DNA from: Nitrospira_D sp035465795
GTDB lineage: Bacteria > Nitrospirota > Nitrospiria > Nitrospirales > Nitrospiraceae
Direction: 5' to 3'
NCBI RefSeq assembly: GCF_049546785.1
Contig: NZ_JBMWAN010000002.1
Location: forward strand, 496,001 to 560,000
DNA length: 64,000 nt
The translations under genes and the position numbers were made by a program. The notes under the pieces are model-generated. The model saw nothing but the letters and a program-made list of their open reading frames with translations. It ran no database searches and was not told the DNA's origin. Below are positions 23,756-32,785 of the stretch, piece by piece. Every line of letters begins with the position of its first letter. Within the stretch, counting starts at the first letter, position 1.

Positions 23756-24397
23756 ATGGCCATCACCGCCACCAAAACCGGTCCGGATCGATCCTCCGCC
23801 GATCTGTCGCGCACGACGGCCAGCTTCGACACGCTCTATCGCGATCATGTCGACCTCATGTACCGCTTCGCCACGCGGCTGTGCGGGGAATCCGAAGCGG
23901 CGAAAGATCTGGTCCAGGAAACCTTCCTCAACGCGTACCGGGGCTACAAGGCGTTTCGCGGAGACGCCCAGGTCTCGACCTGGCTCTATACGATTGCGTC
24001 CCGCGCCTGCATGCGGATGCGGCGCAAGCGCAAAGGGGAGCCGGACCATGAACTCTCGCTGGAGGAGTTCATCCCGACTTCGGACGGAGAATTTCGTCTT
24101 CAGATTCCGGTTGAGGGCCTCAGCCCGGAAGAGGCGCTGCAAAACAAGCAGCTCCGGCAGGCTCTCGATCAGGCCATTGCCAAGCTGCCCAAGAAATACC
24201 GGATGGTGCTGATCCTGCGGGACATGGAAGGGCTCAGCGCGAAAGAAGTCGGCAGCGTCGTCGGCCTCAATGAGCGCGCGGTGAAATCCCGCCTCCATCG
24301 AGCCCGCTTGTTCGTCCGGCGGGAACTCAGCGCGCGCGGCATCGCGGAGCCCGAAGAGACCCATAACGGTCACCGGTTGACGCACAGAGGAGCATAA
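23756..24397 (+). CDS. ECF-type RNA polymerase sigma factor
   Basis: The protein has 213 residues. Sigma region 2 is seen at about 28-95 (L-V-Q-E-T-F-L-N-A-Y, then F-R-G-D-A-Q-V-S-T-W-L-Y). Region 4 is at about 145-195 (L-P-K-K-Y-R-M-V-L-I-L-R-D, then A-V-K-S-R-L-H-R-A-R). It is a group IV (ECF) sigma with the linked anti-sigma gene two bases downstream. An upstream TTG at 23747 in frame is possible. The pair probably governs an envelope-stress-type regulon; the target is unknown. Confidence 0.9.
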   Translation: MAITATKTGPDRSSADLSRTTASFDTLYRDHVDLMYRFATRLCGESEAAKDLVQETFLNAYRGYKAFRGDAQVSTWLYTIASRACMRMRRKRKGEPDHELSLEEFIPTSDGEFRLQIPVEGLSPEEALQNKQLRQALDQAIAKLPKKYRMVLILRDMEGLSAKEVGSVVGLNERAVKSRLHRARLFVRRELSARGIAEPEETHNGHRLTHRGA

Positions 24398-24399
24398 CC

Positions 24400-24699
24400 A
24401 TGGTTAAACGCGCGACTGCTCAATCGGCTCGACAGGAACCGGCCCGGCCCCATCGTCACGGCAAAGCACGCTGTGTGGCCGTCTTGCGGAAGCTGTCCGC
24501 CTACATCGATGATGAACTGCCGGGCACCCTGTGCGCCGAGCTGCGCAAGCACCTCGGCGGCTGTCCCAATTGCGAAGAATTCGTCGCCTCGCTCAGACAG
24601 ACGGTCACGCTCTGCCGGCATCAGCCGACCCCGTCCCTCTCCGCGACAGAACGGGCCCGCATGCGAGACCAGATTCTCAAGGCCGCCCGCGCCCGGTAG
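24400..24699 (+). CDS. zinc-finger anti-sigma factor
   Basis: This 99-residue protein has the zf-HC2/ZAS motif H-L-G-G-C-P-N-C (H-x3-C-x2-C) near residues 51-58, preceded by L-S-A-Y-I-D-D-E-L-P. It lacks a transmembrane helix, so it is a soluble anti-sigma. It starts two bases after the ECF sigma gene, so co-translation and mutual control are likely. It may act as a redox or metal switch through the zinc site, from family knowledge. Confidence 0.85.
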   Translation: MVKRATAQSARQEPARPHRHGKARCVAVLRKLSAYIDDELPGTLCAELRKHLGGCPNCEEFVASLRQTVTLCRHQPTPSLSATERARMRDQILKAARAR

Positions 24700-24785
24700 C
24701 CGCTCCGAATCCTTTTCAGGATTCAGGACTCCCATGGGACAGGATCGTCTCGCGTATCGCCGCATGACCGGAGAGACACGTTGTC

Positions 24786-25169
24786 GTGAATGGCATCATC
24801 CTATTCGCACTGTCGGCCCTATTCGCAATCTCCTCGGCCATGGCCACAACAGGCCCCTCTGAGCCGGGCCTGGACCGGGGACGCAGCATCTATGAACAAC
24901 GCTGCCTTGAATGTCACGGAGCCGAAGGGCGGGGCGACGGGATGAAGGCGCCGTTCTTATCCCCCAGACCCGGCAACCTCGTCTCGGCCGCGACCTCCGC
25001 CAAGTCCGACAAGGACCTGCTCAAGATCATCGCGAACGGCCGCCCGCACACGGCCATGCCGGCCTGGAAGGATCACCTGTCCGAGGAAGACCAGCGGGCC
25101 GTCCTGCAATATGTCCGCTCACTCATCCGCTTCACTCGCCCTTTGACCCCGCCTCCCCCCGCGCCGTAA
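24786..25169 (+). CDS. periplasmic c-type cytochrome
   Basis: The protein has 127 residues, starting at GTG 24786. Signal peptide F-A-L-S-A-L-F-A-I-S-S-A-M-A. The heme site C-L-E-C-H lies near residues 38-42, with a likely axial Met in T-A-M-P-A-W. A single-heme class I cytochrome with R-G-D-G typical of the CcmH/cytochrome cbb3 accessory type. It probably donates or accepts electrons in the periplasm. It has no partner enzyme adjacent. The proline-rich tail is unremarkable. Confidence 0.85.
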   Translation: MNGIILFALSALFAISSAMATTGPSEPGLDRGRSIYEQRCLECHGAEGRGDGMKAPFLSPRPGNLVSAATSAKSDKDLLKIIANGRPHTAMPAWKDHLSEEDQRAVLQYVRSLIRFTRPLTPPPPAP

Positions 25170-25268
25170 CGACGGGGACCCCACGCCTCTGGCCCCTTTC
25201 GGATTCGTCAAAGCCCATGCTACAGTACCGGCTTTTAGACCTCTTTGACTCTTGCCAGGGGACAGGTG

Positions 25269-26990
25269 ATGACTATGATTCGTCGTACTTTTACGGGCCT
25301 ATATTCCTTCATCCTGCTCATGCTGGTCGCGCTCCCCCTCTCGGGATGGGTTGGCGCCGGCCAGGCGCTCGCGGCTCCGGGACACAAGCAGAAACCGGCG
25401 AGCCCGCCGAAAAGTCCGGCCACGGAAACCGCCCGCCTGTATGCCGAAGCCGTCGCCAAAGGAGACCGGACAAAGGCCGGGCAGGTGGACTTTGCCTGCC
25501 AGTTTCGTCTCGTGTCCGCCGCGCCGTCTGGGCTGAAGTCCTATCCCCCGGCCGACGATCCGTCGTACGAGGCCTGCTGGCAGGAATTGAAAACCGCCCA
25601 TGCCCCCGCATTGAAGCGGGACGATATCGGCATGGCCGTGCTCTGGCCGAGTGCCGGCCCGCTGGTGTTCTTCGGCGACGAGCTGCCGCGCATGCCGGCC
25701 TCGGCGTTTGTCATGAATGAGCTGGGCGTGTCACCTCCGGGAAGCGGCCTGCATGTCGCCGTGACCGGGAGCCGGTCCCTGCCCTCCGGTTCGTTCCGCC
25801 TGAGCGCGAACGGAAAGGTGCTCGCCGTACCGACCACGCTCGTCACCTTGACCGTGACGTATCAGGATCCGCTCGCCTCGCCGGTGACCTATGCGTCCGG
25901 CACGGTCAAGTGGACCAATACGATCAAGCGCGCGCGAAAATCTCTGAAGTCGGTCGCGACGCAGTGGGTGGTGTTCACCGGGCTGAAGAAACACGGTTTC
26001 CCCGGCGATGCCGCCGTGCTCAATCTCCCGGTTGTGACGCCGCCGGCGGTACCGGGCATGCAGCCCGAGAAAATTCCCTTTACCACCGAGATCAGCCGCG
26101 TCCTCCCCGAGTCAATGGTATGGTGGGGACCCGAGGACCAGCCGGGCACATTAACGGCCGCCGCCGCACGCGCCGCCACGTTTCCCGAATTGCGCGATCG
26201 GGTGGCGCTCCTCAACCGCATCCTGATCATCGACCCGAACCAGGTGGACGCGCTGACCGTCCTGACGCGCAACCTCTATGCGGTCCTCCTGCGAGAAGGC
26301 GGCAAGGGCCACGATCTCATCGTCAAGGATCCGGCCCTGTCGCTGGTCGTCAGCGAGTTCTACTGGAACATCTATGCGCAATCGACCAGAACCGATCTGT
26401 CGAACGGGATGGAAATGGGAGGGTTCTCGCAACCGACCCCGGCCGATTTTCTCTTCCGTCTCCTGCCGGCGGCTGAAGCCCTCGCCAAGGTCCGGCCGGA
26501 GCAGCTCGACAACCGGTTCCGCCTGGGCGTCGCCTATCGCTGGAACAACGACCAGCAGGCCGCCATCGAGACCCATGAAGCCCTGGTCAAAGAAATTCCC
26601 GACAGCCGCCGGTCGGCCAAGGCCGAAGCCCTGCTGCAACTGGCCTGGTCCCGCCTGCATAAATCGGCGTGGAACCGGATCCTCCACGATCCGGAAATCA
26701 ACCGCGCCTATGCCGACGCCGACGCATCGTTGGCGGTCGCCGATCTGCCGCTCGATAAATTTCTCGCCGAATACACCATGGCCTACAGCATGATCTTCAT
26801 GCCGGACTACGGGGACAAGGCCAAGCTGCTCCACCATGTGACGGAAGCGAAGCGGTGGTTCGACGAGGTGCCCGGCAAGACCGACGAAATCTGGCGGTAC
26901 TTCCTCCATTCGGAACTGCTGAAGGCCGTGCTCGACGCCGATCCGATGTTCCAACCGGTCCTGGCCACGGCGGAAGAAAAGAAGGGCTAG
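25269..26990 (+). CDS. exported protein of unknown function with helical-repeat C-terminus
   Basis: The protein has about 573 residues with a signal peptide (Y-S-F-I-L-L-M-L-V-A-L-P-L, cut near A-L-A-A-P). A mixed, beta-rich N-terminal half is followed by a helical half with alanine/leucine-rich repeats (R-D-R-V-A-L-L-N-R-I-L, T-H-E-A-L-V-K-E-I) that look TPR-like. No catalytic motif was recognised. Start chosen between ATG 25269 and 25275, both near AGGTG. It could be a periplasmic scaffold. Monocistronic in appearance. Confidence 0.6.
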   Translation: MTMIRRTFTGLYSFILLMLVALPLSGWVGAGQALAAPGHKQKPASPPKSPATETARLYAEAVAKGDRTKAGQVDFACQFRLVSAAPSGLKSYPPADDPSYEACWQELKTAHAPALKRDDIGMAVLWPSAGPLVFFGDELPRMPASAFVMNELGVSPPGSGLHVAVTGSRSLPSGSFRLSANGKVLAVPTTLVTLTVTYQDPLASPVTYASGTVKWTNTIKRARKSLKSVATQWVVFTGLKKHGFPGDAAVLNLPVVTPPAVPGMQPEKIPFTTEISRVLPESMVWWGPEDQPGTLTAAAARAATFPELRDRVALLNRILIIDPNQVDALTVLTRNLYAVLLREGGKGHDLIVKDPALSLVVSEFYWNIYAQSTRTDLSNGMEMGGFSQPTPADFLFRLLPAAEALAKVRPEQLDNRFRLGVAYRWNNDQQAAIETHEALVKEIPDSRRSAKAEALLQLAWSRLHKSAWNRILHDPEINRAYADADASLAVADLPLDKFLAEYTMAYSMIFMPDYGDKAKLLHHVTEAKRWFDEVPGKTDEIWRYFLHSELLKAVLDADPMFQPVLATAEEKKG

Positions 26991-27058
26991 TCCCGGCAGG
27001 AACCGTCAAAAGGGCCGAAGCATGCAGGCCCCGCGAGCAGGAGGACCACCAGGCTGCT

Positions 27059-28426
27059 CTACCTCTTCCCCATCTTCGCCAGCTCGTCGAAATAATGCGC
27101 GAAGGCTTTCATCCCGCTGGAAGCCTGGCCCCAGTCGAAGTATTCGTTCGGCGCATGGTAGCCATGCTCGGGGAGACTGAGGCCCAGAAAGAGGATCGGC
27201 ACCTTCCAGGCTTTCTGCATGGTCACCACGGCGCCGATCGACCCGCCTTCGCGAATGAAAGCCGGTTCTTTTCCGAATCCCGCCTTCGCCGCCCGCTTCA
27301 CCGCTTCGACGTAGGGTCCCTCGAACAGCCCCTTGAACGGCTGGAGCATCCCTTCCCGTTCCACCTTCACATCGGGATTCACCTTGGCGACATGTTTCCT
27401 GAGCAGCGCGAACGCCTTTTCGGGAGTCTGGTTCGGCACCAGCCGCATGCTCACTTTGAGCTCGCCCTGGCCCGGCACGACGGTCTTGACGCCGGGGCCG
27501 TGATAGCCGCCGGTGAGGCCGTGCACCTCAAAGGTCGGCGCGGCCCAGATGCGGCGCATGATCTCGGCGGGGTCCTGCGTGCGCAGCGTCCGAAACCCGT
27601 AGGCCTGCTTGAACCGGGCGACCTGAAAGCCCGACTTGAGGAAGCTCTTGATCTCCGCTTTCGTCGGCTCCACCACATCGTCGTAGAATCCGGGAATCTT
27701 CACCTTCCCCGTCCTGGCATCCACGCAGGTCTGCGCGACTTCCATGAGTTCCGCCAGGGGATTGCGCGCGGCGCCGCCGGTGACGCCGGAATGGGCGTCC
27801 TTCGTGCCGGTTTTGAGCGTGAGCCGCGCGCCGAGCAATCCGCGCAAGCCGTAGGGCATGGCGGGCCTGCCTTTGGCAAGCCAGATCGTATCCGACACGA
27901 CGACCGAGTCGGGCCGGGGAATCGCCGCGCGATTGTTGAGCCCGGCCGCAAAATGCGGACTGCCGATCTCTTCTTCGAGTTCCCACAGAAAGCGAATGTT
28001 GATCGGCACTCCCTGCTCGATCGCAAAGCGCGCGCCGAGCAACGCCGCCAGCGCCGGTCCCTTGTCGTCCGTCGCGCCCCGGCCATGATAGATGCCGTCT
28101 TCCTTGCGGAAGGCGAAGGGCGCTTCTTTCCATTCCGGCTCCTGCGCCGGCTGCACGTCGAGATGATTGTAGATGGTCACCGTCGGATGATCGGCGCCCG
28201 TCGTCCACCCTCCGGAGATGATCGGATAGCCGCCGGTTTCGACGACCTGCGCCTCCGCGCCAACACTCTTCAAGTATTGCACCGCGAGCGTCGCGGCGCG
28301 CGGCATCTCGCCCGCCCGCGCCGGATCCATGCTGATCGACGGCACTTCCACCAGCTGACCCAGCAGGTCTTCGAAGCTCGCCCGGCTGTCATTTACATAC
28401 TGTTTGAGCTGTTCGTCATTCGTCAT
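27059..28426 (-). CDS. M20 family metallopeptidase/dipeptidase
   Basis: The protein has 455 residues. The zinc-binding layout of the M20 (ArgE/DapE/CPG2) family is visible: H-L-D-V-Q-P near residue 86, G-R-G-A-T-D-D-K-G-P near 114, and the catalytic pair W-E-L-E-E-E-I-G-S-P near 149. The dimerisation (lid) domain follows (S-G-V-T-G-G). It has no signal peptide, so it is a cytoplasmic enzyme, probably cleaving dipeptides or acylated amino acids. Substrate unknown. Complete, minus strand, alone between plus-strand genes. Confidence 0.85.
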   Translation of the reverse strand: MTNDEQLKQYVNDSRASFEDLLGQLVEVPSISMDPARAGEMPRAATLAVQYLKSVGAEAQVVETGGYPIISGGWTTGADHPTVTIYNHLDVQPAQEPEWKEAPFAFRKEDGIYHGRGATDDKGPALAALLGARFAIEQGVPINIRFLWELEEEIGSPHFAAGLNNRAAIPRPDSVVVSDTIWLAKGRPAMPYGLRGLLGARLTLKTGTKDAHSGVTGGAARNPLAELMEVAQTCVDARTGKVKIPGFYDDVVEPTKAEIKSFLKSGFQVARFKQAYGFRTLRTQDPAEIMRRIWAAPTFEVHGLTGGYHGPGVKTVVPGQGELKVSMRLVPNQTPEKAFALLRKHVAKVNPDVKVEREGMLQPFKGLFEGPYVEAVKRAAKAGFGKEPAFIREGGSIGAVVTMQKAWKVPILFLGLSLPEHGYHAPNEYFDWGQASSGMKAFAHYFDELAKMGKR

Positions 28427-28534
28427 AGTCGTCTGCCTCCGGTCTCATGCAGAGGGATTATAACGACGAGACGCCGGAAGCGAAAGAAGGCGGGCGCGCG
28501 ATCATGCTCCGAACAATGGTAGAATACGCCCGTG

Positions 28535-29005
28535 ATGGCGCACGCATTGATACCGGCATTCGGATTCATCTCTGGGCTTCTGCTCTGCACGGCCGTCATC
28601 GCTCCACCCTTGCCAGCGTGGGCCGAGGAGCCGGTTCCGATTCAGGCTATCCTGGAAGAGCCGCGCATCTTTCATTTGCGGCAGGTGACCATGCAGGGCG
28701 TCGCGCGCGATGTGCAGCCGCTCGATCCCTATAAACTCCCGAACGAGAATGTGTGCTACGGCGCCTACCTCTTTAAACTCGAAGACGATACGGGCGTCAT
28801 GTCCGTGGCCGTGCTCGGCATCTGCGGGAGGCCGCTGGTGCGCGACCCTGAAATCGAGGACGGCCAGCGTGTGGAAGTGAGCGCCACGATTCAAGCGCCC
28901 AGCCATGGCGGCTACTACCTGAGCTTTCAGGGACTCAAGGTCGTGACCGAGGAAGAAGGCCTGGTGCAAGCCGTGGCCACCCGCATTCTCCCGGTTATCG
29001 AATGA
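28535..29005 (+). CDS. exported protein, possible OB-fold
   Basis: The protein has about 156 residues. Signal peptide F-I-S-G-L-L-L-C-T-A-V-I-A, cut after A-W-A. The mature part (V-T-M-Q-G-V-A-R-D-V, then L-E-D-D-T-G-V-M-S-V-A-V-L, then V-E-V-S-A-T-I-Q) has the alternation and spacing of a small OB-fold, like nucleic-acid-binding or BOF-type periplasmic proteins. A GTG at 28532 precedes the ATG. It overlaps the next gene by four bases (ATGA), so the two are co-translated. Confidence 0.6.
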   Translation: MAHALIPAFGFISGLLLCTAVIAPPLPAWAEEPVPIQAILEEPRIFHLRQVTMQGVARDVQPLDPYKLPNENVCYGAYLFKLEDDTGVMSVAVLGICGRPLVRDPEIEDGQRVEVSATIQAPSHGGYYLSFQGLKVVTEEEGLVQAVATRILPVIE

Positions 29006-29925
29006 CGAACATGCCGGCACCGGTACATCCATCACAGACGACGGTCGCCTGGATCGGCACCGGAGTGATGGGCGCCGCCATGTGCGGACACGTCTTGAAG
29101 GCCGGCTATCGCGTCTCCGTCCACACCCGCACGCCGGCCAAGGCCCAACCCTTGCTCGGTCAGGGCGCCGCATGGGCCGAATCGCTTCGCGCCGCCGCCG
29201 ACCGCGCCGACATCGTCGTCACAATGGTCGGATTTCCCCGTGACGTGCGCGACGTCTATCTTGCGCCTGACGGCATCCTTGCCGGAGCCAGGCCGGGCTC
29301 GATCCTGATCGATATGACGACGACCGAGCCCTCGCTGAGCCGCGAGATCGCCGCAGCCGCGTCGGCGAAAGGGCTGTCGGCCATCGATGCGCCGGTCTCC
29401 GGCGGCGATGTCGGCGCGAAACACGCGACCCTCTCGATCATGGTCGGCGGAGATCGCCGCACGGTTGAGGTCGTGCGGCCGCTCCTCGCATGCCTGGGCA
29501 GAAAGATCGTCTATCAAGGACCGGCGGGCGCCGGCCAGCACACGAAACTCTGCAATCAGATCGTCATCGCCGGCACCATGGCGGGTGTCTGCGAGAGTCT
29601 GCTCTACGGATATAGGGCCGGGCTCGACCTGCATCAGATGCTCGAATCGATCAGGGGCGGCGCGGCAGCCTGCTGGACCCTGGATCATCTCGCTCCGCGC
29701 ATGCTCCAGCGCAATTTCGACCCCGGATTCTTCGTCGAGCATTTTGTGAAAGACATGGGCATCGCACTGGAAGAAACCGCGCGCATGGGCCTGACGCTCC
29801 CCGGATTGACGCTGGTCCATGGCCTGTATCAGCGGGTGGAGGCGCTCGGCCACGGACGCAGCGGGACTCATGCCCTGTTGTTGGCCCTGGAAGACCTGTC
29901 CGGCATGACGGACTCCAGCACGTGA
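29002..29925 (+). CDS. NAD(P)-dependent beta-hydroxyacid dehydrogenase family protein
   Basis: The protein has 307 residues. The Rossmann nucleotide site is W-I-G-T-G-V-M-G-A-A-M at about 17-27. The family signature A-P-V-S-G-G-D-V-G-A is near 130 and the catalytic-lysine segment T-K-L-C-N-Q near 175, with a helical C-terminal domain. It belongs to the 3-hydroxyisobutyrate/tartronate-semialdehyde reductase family; the substrate is not determinable. It is co-translated with the upstream exported protein and followed by a lipoprotein gene eight bases on, forming a three-gene operon. Confidence 0.88.
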   Translation: MTNMPAPVHPSQTTVAWIGTGVMGAAMCGHVLKAGYRVSVHTRTPAKAQPLLGQGAAWAESLRAAADRADIVVTMVGFPRDVRDVYLAPDGILAGARPGSILIDMTTTEPSLSREIAAAASAKGLSAIDAPVSGGDVGAKHATLSIMVGGDRRTVEVVRPLLACLGRKIVYQGPAGAGQHTKLCNQIVIAGTMAGVCESLLYGYRAGLDLHQMLESIRGGAAACWTLDHLAPRMLQRNFDPGFFVEHFVKDMGIALEETARMGLTLPGLTLVHGLYQRVEALGHGRSGTHALLLALEDLSGMTDSST

Positions 29926-29932
29926 GGATGCC

Positions 29933-30664
29933 ATGACTCGACCTCGATCCTTCCTCCTCCTCCCTCTCGCACTGGTCACGTTGTCGGCCTGCGCCGGCAG
30001 CAAAGGGTTCGACCGGGCGGACATGCGCGAAGTGCTGCGCCAGACGGTGAACCTGTCGCAGCAGCAAACGGCGCCGGGCGTCACAGAGCGGCCCGGACCG
30101 GCATTGGCCGTCCCCTTCCGCCTGGGTATCTTTTTCGCGCGCCGGGAGTTTCCGACCCGACGTGCCATTCAGCGGGTCGAATGGCTGAGCCGGGATAAGG
30201 AGGCGCTGCTTCGCTCGCTCGTTCCCTTGCAAGACCAACAGATCCTGCGCGAAAGCATCGTCATTGCCGACTCGTCCGTGCAGCATGCCTCCCTGACGGA
30301 ACTCCGGAAAGCCGCCGCGCGCTACGGTGCGGACGTGCTCATGATCGTGACCGGAGTCGGTTCCGTGGATCGCTACAACAACGGGTATGCCGCCTTGTAT
30401 CCGACGATCATCGGCGCCTATCTGGCGCCGGGGACGGTCAGCGAGGCGCTGTTCCTGATCGAAGGCAGCCTGTGGGATGTGCGGTCCGGCGTCGGCTATG
30501 GCACAGAAGGAGCGGAAGGCACGGCAACGAAGGCCGGACCCGCCACCTCGCTTGAGGATCAAGAGGTCCTGACCGAGGCCAAGGCCGCGGCACTCCGGAA
30601 TTTCGGGGAGCGTCTTGACGACCTGGTTGGTCTCGCCGCACATACCGGCAAGAGTTTACGGTGA
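29933..30664 (+). CDS. outer-membrane lipoprotein of unknown function
   Basis: The protein has 243 residues. Signal II (F-L-L-L-P-L-A-L-V-T-L-S-A-C) has Cys near residue 20, then A-G-S-K-G. The body has R-L-G-I-F-F-A-R-R-E-F, Y-G-A-D-V-L-M-I-V-T and a glycine/alanine-rich region with E-G-S-L-W-D-V-R-S-G. It resembles a rhombosortase-like or LPP-type uncharacterised lipoprotein family, with weak recall. It is third in the operon with the dehydrogenase. Its end overlaps the convergent barrel-protein gene by nine bases. Confidence 0.6.
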   Translation: MTRPRSFLLLPLALVTLSACAGSKGFDRADMREVLRQTVNLSQQQTAPGVTERPGPALAVPFRLGIFFARREFPTRRAIQRVEWLSRDKEALLRSLVPLQDQQILRESIVIADSSVQHASLTELRKAAARYGADVLMIVTGVGSVDRYNNGYAALYPTIIGAYLAPGTVSEALFLIEGSLWDVRSGVGYGTEGAEGTATKAGPATSLEDQEVLTEAKAAALRNFGERLDDLVGLAAHTGKSLR

Positions 30665-31930
30665 GTCAAACGACCAGAGAATCCCCAATAACAGGAGCTG
30701 CTGCGTCGACGCTAATCCGCTTATCCCGGGGCTGACCTCGCCACCCTTGAAGAACCCTCCTCCGACTCCCGTCGACTCGTCGTACCGGTACTCCAGCCGT
30801 ACCATCGTAGTGGTCCAACGGTAGGGGAACTTGTATTCCACGGTTGACGTAATCGCCTTCACAAACTGCTCCTGTCCCGTCCATCGTCCGTTGCGGTCCC
30901 AGTAGAATTCCGGCCGCACAGCCAGGCTCCAGGGACCGGACACGTGCCACTTCGCCACCAGGTTGCCTCCCATGGCGAAGGTGCGCGGACTGCCTGGTTG
31001 ATCGGCAATGCTCTCCGTGCCGATGTCATACGACGCCGCGAGAGTCAGGTCGTCGCCTTTCCATTCCAAAATGTGGTTGCCATAGAGGCGCCAGAATTCC
31101 AGAGAGGTCTTGTTCTGATCGGGCCCCCAATAGATTGTCTGGGTGGCCGTGAGACGCGGGGTGATCTTGTAAGCCCACTGGCCTCCATAGGACGGCTGGT
31201 CGTTCGGACGGGACAGATGAAAATAGCCGTTGATCACGAACGCCGCGACGGTGAGCCGTTCGTTCACCGGATACTTCGCATTGACGCCGAACATCATGTA
31301 GGGCGTGTAGTCGGCAATCCAGGAGCGTGTGTAGTTGTTATTGTCTTTCGCGTAGAGCGATTCATACCCGATCAAACTGTTGAACAGGCCGGCTGTCACC
31401 GTCAGGCCGTTCCCCACGGGAGCGAGGTACGAGACATTCGCCCGGTGCAGATGCCGCCAGGTATCAGCCCCGTCGACCTTCGGCTCTCCCTGGAGATAGG
31501 CAAAGTCTTTCGAGTCGTAACCTCCCTGCAGACCGAATTCCATCCCCCATCGTGAGGTCTCGCCGGCATCTTTGCGCACGTACACATAGCCCATGTTCGG
31601 CGCCAATTCGTTGTGACGGGAAGCTGTGGCCCGGCTCCGCCAGAGATGATTCTCGGGGAAGTTGAAATTCACGACGTAGCTGAGATCGAAGTAGGCGCCG
31701 TAATGCCAGTCACTTGTAGCTGTCTCAGGCGCACCGGCTGGAGCCGACAACGGTTTGACCGGTTCGTCCGATACCTGGCCAGAACTCTGAGACTCGACGG
31801 CATAGACCGGGACGACCAATGCGAATCCGATCGTGAGCCCGCACACACGAATCACCCAGTGACTTGAACGGCCCACACCGTTCTTCCTGGCAGGGTCAAG
31901 AAACTCTTTTTCTCCCACAACGCGCTCCAT
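30656..31930 (-). CDS. outer-membrane beta-barrel protein (porin-like)
   Basis: The protein has about 424 residues. An N-terminal signal segment (V-I-R-V-C-G-L-T-I-G-F-A-L-V-V-P-V, cut near A-V-E) precedes a body of alternating hydrophobic/aromatic strands (Y-F-D-L-S-Y-V-V-N-F-N-F, T-V-T-A-G-L-F-N-S-L-I-G-Y, M-V-R-L-E-Y-R-Y). It resembles the BBP2/OmpL-like families of 400-residue barrels. Start chosen at ATG 31930; an in-frame start at 31975 is possible. It sits next to kdpE but is separated by 127 bp and may be regulated by it. A passive porin is the default function. Confidence 0.65.
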   Translation of the reverse strand: MERVVGEKEFLDPARKNGVGRSSHWVIRVCGLTIGFALVVPVYAVESQSSGQVSDEPVKPLSAPAGAPETATSDWHYGAYFDLSYVVNFNFPENHLWRSRATASRHNELAPNMGYVYVRKDAGETSRWGMEFGLQGGYDSKDFAYLQGEPKVDGADTWRHLHRANVSYLAPVGNGLTVTAGLFNSLIGYESLYAKDNNNYTRSWIADYTPYMMFGVNAKYPVNERLTVAAFVINGYFHLSRPNDQPSYGGQWAYKITPRLTATQTIYWGPDQNKTSLEFWRLYGNHILEWKGDDLTLAASYDIGTESIADQPGSPRTFAMGGNLVAKWHVSGPWSLAVRPEFYWDRNGRWTGQEQFVKAITSTVEYKFPYRWTTTMVRLEYRYDESTGVGGGFFKGGEVSPGISGLASTQQLLLLGILWSFDSP

Positions 31931-32056
31931 CCGTCTTCTCACGTTCGCACAAGATTCACGCCCCTTCGCCGCCAACTATCATCCCGTGCCTCATCAAGAC
32001 GGGATCACAACGGAGTGCGTCGATGTAAAGAAATCGTACAAGATAATGGCCGTTGG

Positions 32057-32749
32057 TCATTCCGTCCGGAGCCGATAGCCGACTCCCAACTCCGTCACCA
32101 GATAACGGGGATGGGCCGGGTTTCTCTCCAGTTTATTTCTCAACTGCCGCATGTAGACCCGTAGATAGTGGCCTTCCTCCACATGAAGCGGACCCCAGAC
32201 CTCTTTCAGTAACTGCCGATGGGTCAATACTTTTCCCGCGTGGCGGATCAGCGTGGTCAGCAGCTTGTATTCGATCGGCGTGAAATGAATTTCCTTCCCT
32301 GAGACGTGCACCTGCCGCCGTCCGAGATCCACCGTAAGATCGCCGAGCGTAAACACCGGCTCGGAGACATCGGCAGATTGAGAGGCGTGGCGAAGCGCCG
32401 CTCGCATCCGTGCGAGCAGCTCATGGACCCCGAACGGTTTGGTCACGTAGTCGTCGGCACCGAGGTCGAGCGCGGCCACCTTGACCTGTTCCTGATCGCG
32501 GGCCGACAGCACGATGATCGGCGTAGCGGTCCATTCCCGCACCCGGCGAATGACCTCGCTCCCCTCAAGATCCGGCAGACCGAGGTCCAACAGGATCAGG
32601 TCGGGGTTTCTGGCCTTGGCTTCGGTCAGGCCCTCCCGCCCCGTCGCAGCCTCATAGAGCCGAAATCCGTGTGCGGGCAGTGTTGTCCGGAGGAAACGCC
32701 GGATTTCCGGCTCGTCTTCAATTAAAAGTATCGTGGCTTCCTGTGACAT
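32057..32749 (-). CDS. kdpE: KDP operon response regulator
   Basis: The protein has 230 residues. A CheY-like receiver (residues 1-120, with E-D-E, phospho-acceptor D-L-G-L-P near 55, and K-P-F near 107) is followed by an OmpR-type winged helix ending L-G-V-G-Y-R-L-R. It activates kdpFABC on K+ limitation or turgor loss. It is the last gene of the kdp cluster, transcribed after kdpD with 36 bp between. Confidence 0.93.
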   Translation of the reverse strand: MSQEATILLIEDEPEIRRFLRTTLPAHGFRLYEAATGREGLTEAKARNPDLILLDLGLPDLEGSEVIRRVREWTATPIIVLSARDQEQVKVAALDLGADDYVTKPFGVHELLARMRAALRHASQSADVSEPVFTLGDLTVDLGRRQVHVSGKEIHFTPIEYKLLTTLIRHAGKVLTHRQLLKEVWGPLHVEEGHYLRVYMRQLRNKLERNPAHPRYLVTELGVGYRLRTE

Positions 32750-32785
32750 AGGGCCCTGCGACCTCGATTGCCGCGCTTCGATTGA